Position numbers and translations under genes: made by a program. This document shows, piece after piece, positions 1 through 6,248 of a stretch of DNA of 13,801 nt. This stretch comes from Lentisphaerota bacterium. Lineage in GTDB: Bacteria > Verrucomicrobiota > Kiritimatiellia > RFP12 > UBA1067. The stretch covers positions 1 through 13,801 of the forward strand of contig JALHET010000043.1 in the NCBI GenBank assembly GCA_022839525.1. The letters run 5' to 3'. Under the pieces are notes generated by a model, which was not told where the DNA came from, ran no database searches, and saw only the letters and a program-made list of their open reading frames with translations. Position 1 is the first letter of the stretch, and the number at the start of each line of letters is the position of its first letter.

Positions 1-1974
1 GGTGAAGACCGCCATTTCGAGCATCTGCTCGTTACGCTTCTTCTCCTCATCGCTGTTCTGGTAGGCCGCCGCCGACTCGCTGAGCAACTTGGCCACGCCG
101 TCGAAACCCAGCGCGGCCTTGGTCAGCCAGATCACCGCCTCTTTGTGCACCGCCTCGCCGTTCTCGTTGGTGGAGGCCGCCTTCATAAGTTTGTTTCCAT
201 ATTCGCGCTGCGCATCGGCCAGCCGGAATTTGCCGACCACAAACGCGTTGCCCGGGCGATCCCGCTTCTCCAGCCGCGCGACATAGGACTCGAGCATCTG
301 GATCTCGTTGGTGCTGTCGCCCTCTTCCTTATAGATCTGCGCCATGCGGTTGAGCGCGTCGAAGTAGTAGGTCGAATTGGTGTAGACTTCCTCGATCTGC
401 TTGTAGTAGGCCAACGCGCCCGCATAGTTCTTGGCTTGAAACTCGCGCTCGCCGAACGTCATCACCAGTTGCCCGGCCGCGTGGTGCGTGGGATAGTTGC
501 GGAAGAACAGGGCGTAGGTCTCGCGCCGCTTGTCCTCCTTCTTCATCTCGCCGAAACGCTCGCCGATCCGCCGCACCTGATCGCCCGCTTCCTTCATGAG
601 TTTGTCGTTGGCGGAAAACCGCTCGGCGAGATGCGCGGTCACGGTGTCGGCCAGCAGCATCGCGTCCGGATCCTTGTCGGAAACCTCGATATAGCTGAGC
701 GCCAGATCACCCAGCGCGGGAACCGCCTCAGGAGCCTCCGGGAACTGGTTAAGCACCAGCAGATATTTCTCGGCCGCCTCCTTGAACTGGTTCTGGCTAA
801 ACAGCAGCCTCGCGCCCGCGAACTGCATCTGGCGCACCTTGGTCATCTGCTCGGCGGTGACCGGGGTGCGCAGCTCCGCATGGAACCGGTCTTTGATGAA
901 CTTCCGGATCATTTCCGAACGCTCGCCCGCCTCGGCCGCCCACTGGCTTTCCGGAAAACGGATGAAGACGTTGATGAAATGGTTGAACGCGCCGTTGCCT
1001 TTGCGCTGCTTCGTCTGCGGGTCGCGCTCGCCCAGCAACAAATCCTTGATGCGGTCGTCGCTGCCGCCCTCTTTCTTCGCCTCGTCCATCGCCTCGTTCA
1101 TCAGCAGCAGCGCCAGCAGATAGCGGCACTGCGGCATCGGGCTCATGCGCAACAGGCCGGAGGAACCGCCCGCGTCCTGTTCGCGCAGAGAGTCGTGGAT
1201 CGTCTTGAGCTGCGGCATGTAGTTCTCAACCAGATCCTGCGCACCCTTCACATCCCCCCGCAACAGGAAAATGTGACCCTTCATCACAATGGCCTTGCCG
1301 AACCAGATGTCCTGTTTCCAGAGCAGCTTGTCGACAACGGCCTCGGCTTCCTTGAGCATGGCGTCTTTTTCGGCCTTTTTCGGGAGCTCCGGCGCGAGCT
1401 TCAGCATCAGTTCCGCCATGTCGGCCTGCACATTCCGGGCGACGTCCTCCTCCAACGGCACCTTGAACAGGCGGCGGAAAGCGTCCAACGCCTCGCGCTC
1501 CTTGCCCAGATAGAGCAGCATCTGGGCGTATTTGTAGGCCGAGTCACGGTAAAAAGAGACCAGCGACGCCGGCGGTTTATCCATCTTTTTGAAGAACGTC
1601 AAATACAGCTTGTCCGCGTCCGCATACTTACCGAACGCATAATAGGCGTCCGCCATCGCCAAATTCAAGGCCCAGAAATCCGCACTGTTCTTGTCCGGCA
1701 TCGCCTCGATGACTTTCTTGACGTCGTCGAACTTTCCTTGCCACAACAGCCCCTGAACCTCGCGGACTTTGAATTGCGCGGCTGCCTCCGGAAAACGCTT
1801 CTTCGCCTCGGCGATCACCTCGTCGGCAATATCCGGCATCCGCAACTGCTGCAGCAAGTCAATATACTTGAACTCCTCGCGCAACGCCTGTTCACCCGTA
1901 TCTTCTTGCGCCTGCACGATAACGGCAGACACGAACAGGCACAACGCCAACGCAAGCCCATGACTAAAAATCAT
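1..1974 (-). CDS. Secreted TPR-repeat protein (partial, C-terminus beyond left edge)
   Basis: The frame is open from the start to base 1 without a stop, giving 658 visible residues. Residues 1-22 look like a Sec signal peptide: a short polar start, a hydrophobic run (LALALCLFVSAVIV) and a VQA cleavage site before QED, so the protein probably acts in the periplasm or outer envelope. The rest is almost wholly helical with tetratricopeptide-like helix pairs, clearest at about residues 102-130, 148-170, 385-411 (FKEAAEKYLLVLNQFPEAPE) and 507-566. No enzyme motif is visible, so a scaffold or protein-interaction role is inferred. An in-frame ATG at 1995 is possible, but the promoter places transcription start at about 1996, so I prefer 1974, which has GAGAAG 9 nt upstream. 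The gene is divergent from the coiled-coil gene at 2216. The exact partner or complex cannot be told. Confidence 0.88.
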   Translation of the reverse strand, partial: MIFSHGLALALCLFVSAVIVQAQEDTGEQALREEFKYIDLLQQLRMPDIADEVIAEAKKRFPEAAAQFKVREVQGLLWQGKFDDVKKVIEAMPDKNSADFWALNLAMADAYYAFGKYADADKLYLTFFKKMDKPPASLVSFYRDSAYKYAQMLLYLGKEREALDAFRRLFKVPLEEDVARNVQADMAELMLKLAPELPKKAEKDAMLKEAEAVVDKLLWKQDIWFGKAIVMKGHIFLLRGDVKGAQDLVENYMPQLKTIHDSLREQDAGGSSGLLRMSPMPQCRYLLALLLMNEAMDEAKKEGGSDDRIKDLLLGERDPQTKQRKGNGAFNHFINVFIRFPESQWAAEAGERSEMIRKFIKDRFHAELRTPVTAEQMTKVRQMQFAGARLLFSQNQFKEAAEKYLLVLNQFPEAPEAVPALGDLALSYIEVSDKDPDAMLLADTVTAHLAERFSANDKLMKEAGDQVRRIGERFGEMKKEDKRRETYALFFRNYPTHHAAGQLVMTFGEREFQAKNYAGALAYYKQIEEVYTNSTYYFDALNRMAQIYKEEGDSTNEIQMLESYVARLEKRDRPGNAFVVGKFRLADAQREYGNKLMKAASTNENGEAVHKEAVIWLTKAALGFDGVAKLLSESAAAYQNSDEEKKRNEQMLEMAVFT

Positions 1975-2002
1975 GTGAGAGCACTTCTCATTCATATTCT
2001 TT

Positions 2003-2031
2003 GTTATACGGTAAGTTGGCCACCGGGTCAA
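2003..2031 (-). promoter_or_regulatory. Sigma70-type promoter of the TPR gene
   Basis: Read on the minus strand, the -35 box is TTGACC (2031-2026) and the -10 box is TATAAC (2008-2003), each 5 of 6 to consensus with a 17-bp spacer. The predicted transcription start is near 1996, right at the first possible ATG (1995). That favours the second ATG (1974) as the true start. The rest of the divergent 1975-2215 gap holds homopolymer runs of G and C and no gene. Confidence 0.7.
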
Positions 2032-2172
2032 TTTCAAAGAGCGGAAAAATGTAAAATTAAACCAACCCGGGGTGGGGGGGGCCGCCGCAAAGAAACGGAC
2101 GCCCGACAAAAAAACCGCTTGCCGAATCACTTTGTTGTTGCAGTCCCCCCCCCTTTTGATTTACCTTTGATC

Positions 2173-2188
2173 ATACGGCTAAACGTAT
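2173..2188. repeat. Small inverted repeat upstream of the coiled-coil gene
   Basis: Arms ATACG (2173-2177) and CGTAT (2184-2188) flank GCTAAA, 28 nt before the start codon at 2216. It could be an operator or part of the promoter, but the arms are short and no good -35/-10 pair for the plus-strand gene is visible. Chance is possible. Confidence 0.3.
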
Positions 2189-2202
2189 CACAAGTTAACG
2201 TT

Positions 2203-2208
2203 GAGGAA
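2203..2208 (+). promoter_or_regulatory. Ribosome binding site deciding the start at 2216
   Basis: GAGGAA lies 7 nt before the ATG at 2216. An in-frame TTG at 2201 would overlap this site and has none of its own, so 2216 is the start. Confidence 0.75.
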
Positions 2209-2215
2209 TCTACAA

Positions 2216-3349
2216 ATGGGCAAGCTGCTGCGTGTGTTGGTTATCATCATTTTGATCCTGAGCGTCGTTTCCCTGGTTTTCGCAAACCTGCTGTTTGGAA
2301 AACGGGAACTTCTGGTCAAACGGAACAGCGTTCTGGAGGCGCAAATCATCAAGCTGGCCAAAACCATCGAGGCCGCTGATGCCGCTGACGCCGCCGCGCC
2401 GGATGTCCAAAAGGACACCTCCGATGTTTCCGACCGTGAACTCGCCAATCCTGAAAAGGTGTCGATTCTCGAAGGCTACCCGATCAAGCTCGAACAGCAG
2501 AACCTGCCGACCCTTGATTTCGGGAGTACGGACAAGCGTATCCAGCTCCGCAGTTTCTATGCCCTGACCCCCGATGGGAAGTATGACCTTGATCCGGTGG
2601 ACCAGAAACCCCGGATCAAAGGGCCGGGAACCATGCAGGAACTTCTGGACCTGGTCTTTGAGCGCGCCAAAAACCAGCAGGCCGTGCTGAACAAGACCCG
2701 CGCCGAACTCACCAAAATGCGCGACCACGTCACAACGGCTGTCGAAGAGATCAATAAGCTGAAGACGGATGGCCGCACCACCAAAAAAGAGCTGAAGGGA
2801 ACCCGCGAGCAGGTCACCGCCCTCCAGACCGAAAAGGAAGAGCTGAGCGGGCGCATCACGAAACTCACGGCAGAAAAGAAAGAGCTGGCCGCCGAAACCG
2901 CCGATGCCAAAAATGAGGCCGAGCGCCTGCGCGAAGAGAAGCTCACCCTGACCGAAGACCTCGCGAAAACCCGCGAAGCCCTCGACGAAATGAAAAAACG
3001 TTTGGCTGGCGGCGGAACCCGCCCCGTGCAGGAAAGCACGGGCGTGGCCGTCACCGCACTCTCCGCAGGCGACAAGGGGAAAGTCCTTGAGGCAAATGAC
3101 GAGCTTAAATTCGCGATTCTGGAGTTCTCGGAGGACGCCATGACCGAAATGCTCGGGGCCGAGCGTCAGAACCAGATGCCGCAGCTTGAAATGAACGTCC
3201 GCCGCATCGGCCGCCAGAGCGCTGCGGGAGAGTTCGTCACCCGTATCAAACTGCGCCAATCTGTGCGGGGCAAAAACCTGGTGGTCGCCGATATCCTGAG
3301 CGATTGGCAGCAGGTTCCCGTGGAGAAAGGCGATGTGGTCTTTTTCTAA
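2216..3349 (+). CDS. Membrane-anchored coiled-coil protein
   Basis: 377 residues. Residues 4-24 form one hydrophobic segment (LLRVLVIIILILSVVSLVFA), an uncleaved anchor or signal-anchor. Residues 30-50 continue as a short helix, 55-75 are Ala/Asp-rich, and 80-140 are a mixed globular stretch. About 147-263 is a long heptad-like coiled coil rich in K, E, L and T. The last hundred residues (about 275-377) are a small beta-rich domain running from GKVLEAND to DWQQVPVEKGDVVFF. This resembles beta-barrel-like C-terminal domains (GxVxxVN...F...G...GDxVxF pattern) I associate with PVC-group envelope proteins, from memory only. Function is unknown; a cell-envelope structural role is inferred. The next gene, a small lipoprotein, starts inside its 3' end (17-nt overlap), so the two are probably co-transcribed and translationally coupled. 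Confidence 0.85.
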   Translation: MGKLLRVLVIIILILSVVSLVFANLLFGKRELLVKRNSVLEAQIIKLAKTIEAADAADAAAPDVQKDTSDVSDRELANPEKVSILEGYPIKLEQQNLPTLDFGSTDKRIQLRSFYALTPDGKYDLDPVDQKPRIKGPGTMQELLDLVFERAKNQQAVLNKTRAELTKMRDHVTTAVEEINKLKTDGRTTKKELKGTREQVTALQTEKEELSGRITKLTAEKKELAAETADAKNEAERLREEKLTLTEDLAKTREALDEMKKRLAGGGTRPVQESTGVAVTALSAGDKGKVLEANDELKFAILEFSEDAMTEMLGAERQNQMPQLEMNVRRIGRQSAAGEFVTRIKLRQSVRGKNLVVADILSDWQQVPVEKGDVVFF

Positions 3350-3512
3350 ACGGTTCCGAATCCTCTTCGGTCTCGCCGCGGCGCTGACCCTGCTCCTCCC
3401 TTCAGGATGCATGTCGGACCGACCCAGTGAAACCGACATGCCTTGGTCAGCGCCCGCCGCATGGGAGGGTACCATGCCGCTCCCGGGCGGGTATATGAAC
3501 CGGTACGAGTAA
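3333..3512 (+). CDS. Small putative lipoprotein (59 aa)
   Basis: The frame starts with ATG at 3333 and ends with TAA at 3510-3512. It has basic residues early (SKRFR), a hydrophobic run (ILFGLAAALTLLLP) and a lipobox LPSGC with Cys26, so the mature protein would be only 34 residues, lipid-anchored in the envelope. The mature part is Pro/Trp/Met-rich (MPWSAPAAWEG, then LPGGYMNRYE) with no known domain. A good ribosome site, GGAGAAAGG (3322-3330), precedes the ATG and lies inside the coiled-coil gene, which it overlaps by 17 nt. That arrangement, plus the complete lipoprotein signal, is why I call this short frame real. A role alongside the coiled-coil membrane protein is inferred. Confidence 0.65.
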   Translation: MWSFSKRFRILFGLAAALTLLLPSGCMSDRPSETDMPWSAPAAWEGTMPLPGGYMNRYE

Positions 3513-4017
3513 ATGCGCTGCCCCTTCTGAATCAGAAGGGGGAAGACCGTGTCCGCGTTGTGTGGGACCGTTTTTCCAGCCCGCGTTACGATTTTGCGCT
3601 GGACGACAATATTTTCTTCCTGCGGGACATTGCGCGACAACGCTACGCCTCCCTCTTCGATTGCTTTTACCTGAAGATGCTGCGCGACTGGCACAGGAAA
3701 TACGGAACCTGTTTCACCGCTCCAGACAGGACCGGCTGATGGATTTTGACCTGGGCATCATCTTCATCCGCGACGCGATTGTCTGCAACGAGACCCCGGT
3801 GGACCAGGTGGCAATTGTATTGGATCCGTTGACCCGCAGCGGAACCGATCAAAAAGAGACCATTAACCTGCTGACGCACGAGCAGTATTTCTGGCCGTTT
3901 TATTCCCGCCACCTCCCCGATCATCCCCAGTGCGTCGAAGCCGCGATCCGTTGGGTCACCGATCACGGCTACAAACCGGCCTTTTTCCGCGACGGCCTCT
4001 TGGGCGGAACGGAATAG
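3513..4017 (+). pseudogene. Decayed gene: N- and C-terminal pieces of a longer conserved protein in two frames
   Basis: The first piece is frame 3521-3739. It reads ...VRVVWDRFSSPRYDFALDD, then NIFFLRDIARQRYASLFD and LKMLRDWHRKYGT, then stops at 3737-3739. The second piece is in another frame, roughly 3730-4017: MDFDLGIIFIRD, LLTHEQYFWPFYSRHLPDH, then AIRWVTDHGYKPAFF. From memory these resemble the start (DD...RDIAR...SLFD...YG) and the end (THEQYFxPxY...PDH...GY) of polysaccharide-deacetylase-like proteins of roughly 300 residues; the middle is missing. ATG 3513 directly follows the lipoprotein stop, but its own frame stops after five codons. Losing one base near 3516-3518 would explain that. 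So the gene seems to carry an early frameshift plus an internal deletion and second frame change near 3700-3735. An assembly misjoin is an alternative. The C-terminal piece alone could also be translated from GTG 3562 or ATG 3739. Confidence 0.6.
3521..3541. repeat. Near-perfect 21-bp palindrome
   Basis: Arms CCCCTTCTGA (3521-3530) and TCAGAAGGGG (3532-3541) are exact reverse complements around a single A at 3531. It starts 9 nt after the lipoprotein stop. It is not followed by a T run on the plus strand, so it is not a standard intrinsic terminator. It could be an RNA hairpin that stabilises the upstream transcript, or a dimer-protein binding site. Confidence 0.6.
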
Positions 4018-4027
4018 GGCGCCCGCC

Positions 4028-4870
4028 TCACCCTGCCATGCCCATCAACTGCCGGATTTCCTGACGCCACAGCGCTTCGTCCGGCGTCTCCAGCACCAGC
4101 GGCATGTTCTCAAAACGCCCGTCCCGCATGATACAGGCAAACACATCGAGCCCCATCAGACCCGCGCCCAGCGACTCGTGCCGGTCCACATGCGAGTTGA
4201 GCCCCACCTTGGAGTCGTTCAGGTGCATGCCGCGGAGGTACTTCATGCCGACCGTCCGGTCGAAATGCTCCATGGTCTTGAGAAAACCGTCGCGCGTCCG
4301 GATGTCGAACCCCGCCGCAAACATGTGCATGGTGTCGAGGCAGACGCCCACGCGCGATGAGTCGTCCACGCCGTCGAGGATCGTTTTCAGCTCTTCGAAA
4401 CGCGAGCCGAGGTTGCCGCCGCTACCCGCCGTATTTTCGATCACCAGCGTGACGCCCCGCGTCTGAGCCAGCGCCGCATTCATGGATTTCGCCACGCGCC
4501 CGCACGCCTCCTGCGGCGCGAGCAGCCGCAGATGGCTGCCGGGATGGAAGTTCAGCTTGTCGAGCCCCAGCGCCATGCAGCGGCGCAGCTCGTCCAGCAG
4601 TGACGCCATCGACTTCGCGTGCGCGGCCTCGTCCGGATTCGCGAGATTGATCAGGTACCCGGCATGCGGCATAACCTGAGCGGCCGTGTACCCGTCAGCC
4701 GCCATCTGTTTCTTGAACGCCTCAATGTCCGCCGCAGCCAGCGGCGCAGCCGTCCACTGGCGCTGGTTCTTCACGAACATGCCGAACCCCGTCGCGCCCA
4801 GTTCCTTCGCGTTGGCAGGCGCATGGGCCACCCCGCCTCTGATCGACACATGCGGCCCGATGAAATACAT
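4028..4870 (-). CDS. nfo: Endonuclease IV (AP endonuclease, deoxyribonuclease IV)
   Basis: 280 residues, full length for the family (E. coli Nfo is 285). It cleaves the DNA backbone 5' of abasic sites in base-excision repair, in the cytoplasm, using three zinc ions. All nine zinc ligands are present at the same numbers as in E. coli: H69, H109, E145, D179, H182, H216, D229, H231 and E261. They sit in the signature segments IENTAGSGGNLG (144-155), GVCLDTMHMFAAGFD (175-189), HLNDSK (216-221) and LETPDE (260-265). The TIM-barrel start GPHVSIRGG (5-13) is intact. AAGGAG lies 6 nt upstream of the ATG. It is the last gene of a minus-strand cluster, 39 nt after prmC, and converges on the decayed gene at 3513-4017 with only 10 nt between. 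No terminator is evident in that gap. Confidence 0.97.
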   Translation of the reverse strand: MYFIGPHVSIRGGVAHAPANAKELGATGFGMFVKNQRQWTAAPLAAADIEAFKKQMAADGYTAAQVMPHAGYLINLANPDEAAHAKSMASLLDELRRCMALGLDKLNFHPGSHLRLLAPQEACGRVAKSMNAALAQTRGVTLVIENTAGSGGNLGSRFEELKTILDGVDDSSRVGVCLDTMHMFAAGFDIRTRDGFLKTMEHFDRTVGMKYLRGMHLNDSKVGLNSHVDRHESLGAGLMGLDVFACIMRDGRFENMPLVLETPDEALWRQEIRQLMGMAG

Positions 4871-4909
4871 AGGCTTCTCCTTTTGGGGCGACCCGCCGGT
4901 TACCCCCTA

Positions 4910-5779
4910 CTACACACTTTGCGTGCCGACCGCAAAACGGTCACGGCCCGAATAATCCTTGATGACCGCTACGCCCGTGAACCCATACTGCTCAAGCATC
5001 CCGCACACCTGCGGCCCCTGCTCGTCGCCTATTTCCAGAAAGAGGCCGCCGCCCGGTTTGAGCACCATGACCGCATCCAGCAGCAGCGCACGATACGCAT
5101 CCAACCCGTCGGGGCCGCCGTCCAGCGCCAGCCTCGGCTCGTGCCTGCGGATGTGCGGCTCGAGCCTGTCCACGGCCAGCGAAGGGATATAGGGGGGGTT
5201 GGAGACCAGCACATCGACGCTCGCCGGGTCGAACTCGCCGCAGCCGTCGGATTCGGCGAACATCACACGGCCTTCGAGCCCCGTGAGAACCGCGTTCTCC
5301 TTGGCCAGCGCCAGCGCTTCGGGACTGATGTCCAGCCCCACGAACACGCCCTCATCCAACTCCTTCGCCAAACTCAGGATGATGCACCCTGTCCCTGTGC
5401 CGACATCCACCACGAGCGGCTTCGCCACGCCTTTTACCTGAGCCGACTTCAGCACCAGTTCCACCAACTGCTCCGTTTCGGGACGAGGGATCAACGCGCG
5501 GCGATCCACCTTCAGTGTCAGCTTACGGAAATCCCACTGCCCGAGCACATATTGCACAGGCTCGCCCTGGGCCACGCGCTGCAGACCGCGCCGCAACGCA
5601 TCGACAATGCGTTCATCAGGCACGGCGTCCATATACCGGTACAGCTCCAAACGCCCGCATTTGAACAGCCGCGCCGCCAACAGCTCGCAAGCCACACGCG
5701 GATCGGGGATTTTCCGCTTGGCCAGAAAGGCATCCCCCAACGCGATCAGCTCGCCCAGTTTCTTCTGACCTTCCGCCAT
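4910..5779 (-). CDS. prmC: Peptide chain release factor N5-glutamine methyltransferase
   Basis: 289 residues, normal length. It methylates the glutamine of the GGQ motif of release factors RF1 and RF2 using S-adenosylmethionine, which speeds translation termination. The N-terminal helical substrate domain runs to about residue 90 and contains GEPVQYVLGQWDF (72-84). IPRPETEQLVE (97-107) follows. The SAM-binding motif I is DVGTGTGCI (125-133), the acidic end of strand 2 is GLDISPEAL (148-156), and the catalytic NPPY is at 194-197, followed by EPRLALDGGPDGL (214-226). All key residues are present. GAGGGGA precedes the ATG at 5779. The usual partner gene prfA is not in the window; instead the gene lies 58 nt after the DUF3127 gene and 39 nt before nfo, probably in one transcript. 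Confidence 0.96.
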   Translation of the reverse strand: MAEGQKKLGELIALGDAFLAKRKIPDPRVACELLAARLFKCGRLELYRYMDAVPDERIVDALRRGLQRVAQGEPVQYVLGQWDFRKLTLKVDRRALIPRPETEQLVELVLKSAQVKGVAKPLVVDVGTGTGCIILSLAKELDEGVFVGLDISPEALALAKENAVLTGLEGRVMFAESDGCGEFDPASVDVLVSNPPYIPSLAVDRLEPHIRRHEPRLALDGGPDGLDAYRALLLDAVMVLKPGGGLFLEIGDEQGPQVCGMLEQYGFTGVAVIKDYSGRDRFAVGTQSV

Positions 5780-5837
5780 GCGTCCCCTCTGTATGCCTAG
5801 CGGACTAAGCGCCTACAGCAGTCTAACAGCCTTCTTC

Positions 5838-6179
5838 TCAGAACGGCGTCGGGTCGTCCGGAGGAGGCGGCTCAGCCTCGTCGTAGGAGACCGACGCCCC
5901 GTCAACGTCCAGCTTGTCGATCCTAAACGCCTGAAGATCGACATAATAGCGTTCTTTATACTCGTTGCCCCTGATACGGAAATCCACTTTCACGCGATCC
6001 CCCACCGCCATGTGATCCAGCAAGCCGCACTTCTCTTTGATGCAGGCAAATTTGATGTCCTGGGGATAGTCATCCTCCATCGTCAGAACAAACTCGCGTT
6101 TCGTGAACCCGCTCGCGAACGTCATCGGGTCAAACACCGCCTTGATTTTTCCGATCATCTCGTACGTTGTGCCAGCCAT
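5838..6179 (-). CDS. DUF3127 family protein, OB-fold-like, with SSB-like C-terminal tip
   Basis: 113 residues. Residues 5-90 match the DUF3127 pattern as I recall it: an opening strand MIGKIKAVFDP, then FTKREFVLTMEDDYPQDIKF (25-44), VGDRVKVDFRIRGNEYKERY (59-78) and YVDLQAFRIDK (79-89). The strand order resembles an OB fold such as that of single-stranded DNA-binding proteins. The tail is acidic and proline-rich and ends DDPTPF, like the DDDIPF tip with which SSB recruits repair proteins. DNA binding is inferred, not shown. GAGGA lies 7 nt before the ATG. It is the first gene of the prmC-nfo cluster and has its own candidate promoter at 6220-6248. Confidence 0.85.
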   Translation of the reverse strand: MAGTTYEMIGKIKAVFDPMTFASGFTKREFVLTMEDDYPQDIKFACIKEKCGLLDHMAVGDRVKVDFRIRGNEYKERYYVDLQAFRIDKLDVDGASVSYDEAEPPPPDDPTPF

Positions 6180-6219
6180 ATTGTGATCCTCAATTGAATA
6201 TCATTGATAATGCGGCAGT

Positions 6220-6248
6220 ATTTAACCACATTCCCGCCGCACGATCAA
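6220..6248 (-). promoter_or_regulatory. Candidate promoter for the DUF3127-prmC-nfo cluster
   Basis: On the minus strand the -35 is TTGATC (6248-6243) and the -10 is TTAAAT (6225-6220), each 4 of 6 to consensus, with a 17-bp spacer. The -35 box overlaps the stop codon of the permease gene. The predicted start is about 34 nt before the DUF3127 ATG. GCGGC (6212-6216) and GCCGC (6236-6240) could pair around this region, so read-through from the permease with attenuation is also possible. Confidence 0.4.

Noticed and set aside
145..2379. 744-codon open frame on the plus strand
   Set aside because: It is antisense to the TPR gene. Its residues are a His/Arg/Leu-rich shadow, whereas the minus strand gives a signal peptide, helical repeats and a promoter.
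3513..3530. ATG followed by RCPF, like the start of NrdR (MRCPxC)
   Set aside because: A stop follows at once, there is no second zinc-binding pair or ATP-cone downstream, and the sequence is better explained as a frameshifted start of the decayed gene.
2210..3694. 494-codon open frame on the minus strand
   Set aside because: It is a shadow of the coiled-coil gene, which has a clear ribosome site, membrane helix and heptads; the minus-strand product is low-complexity Phe/Gly-rich.
4619..5800. 393-codon plus-strand frame across nfo and prmC
   Set aside because: Antisense shadow of two genes with complete catalytic motifs.
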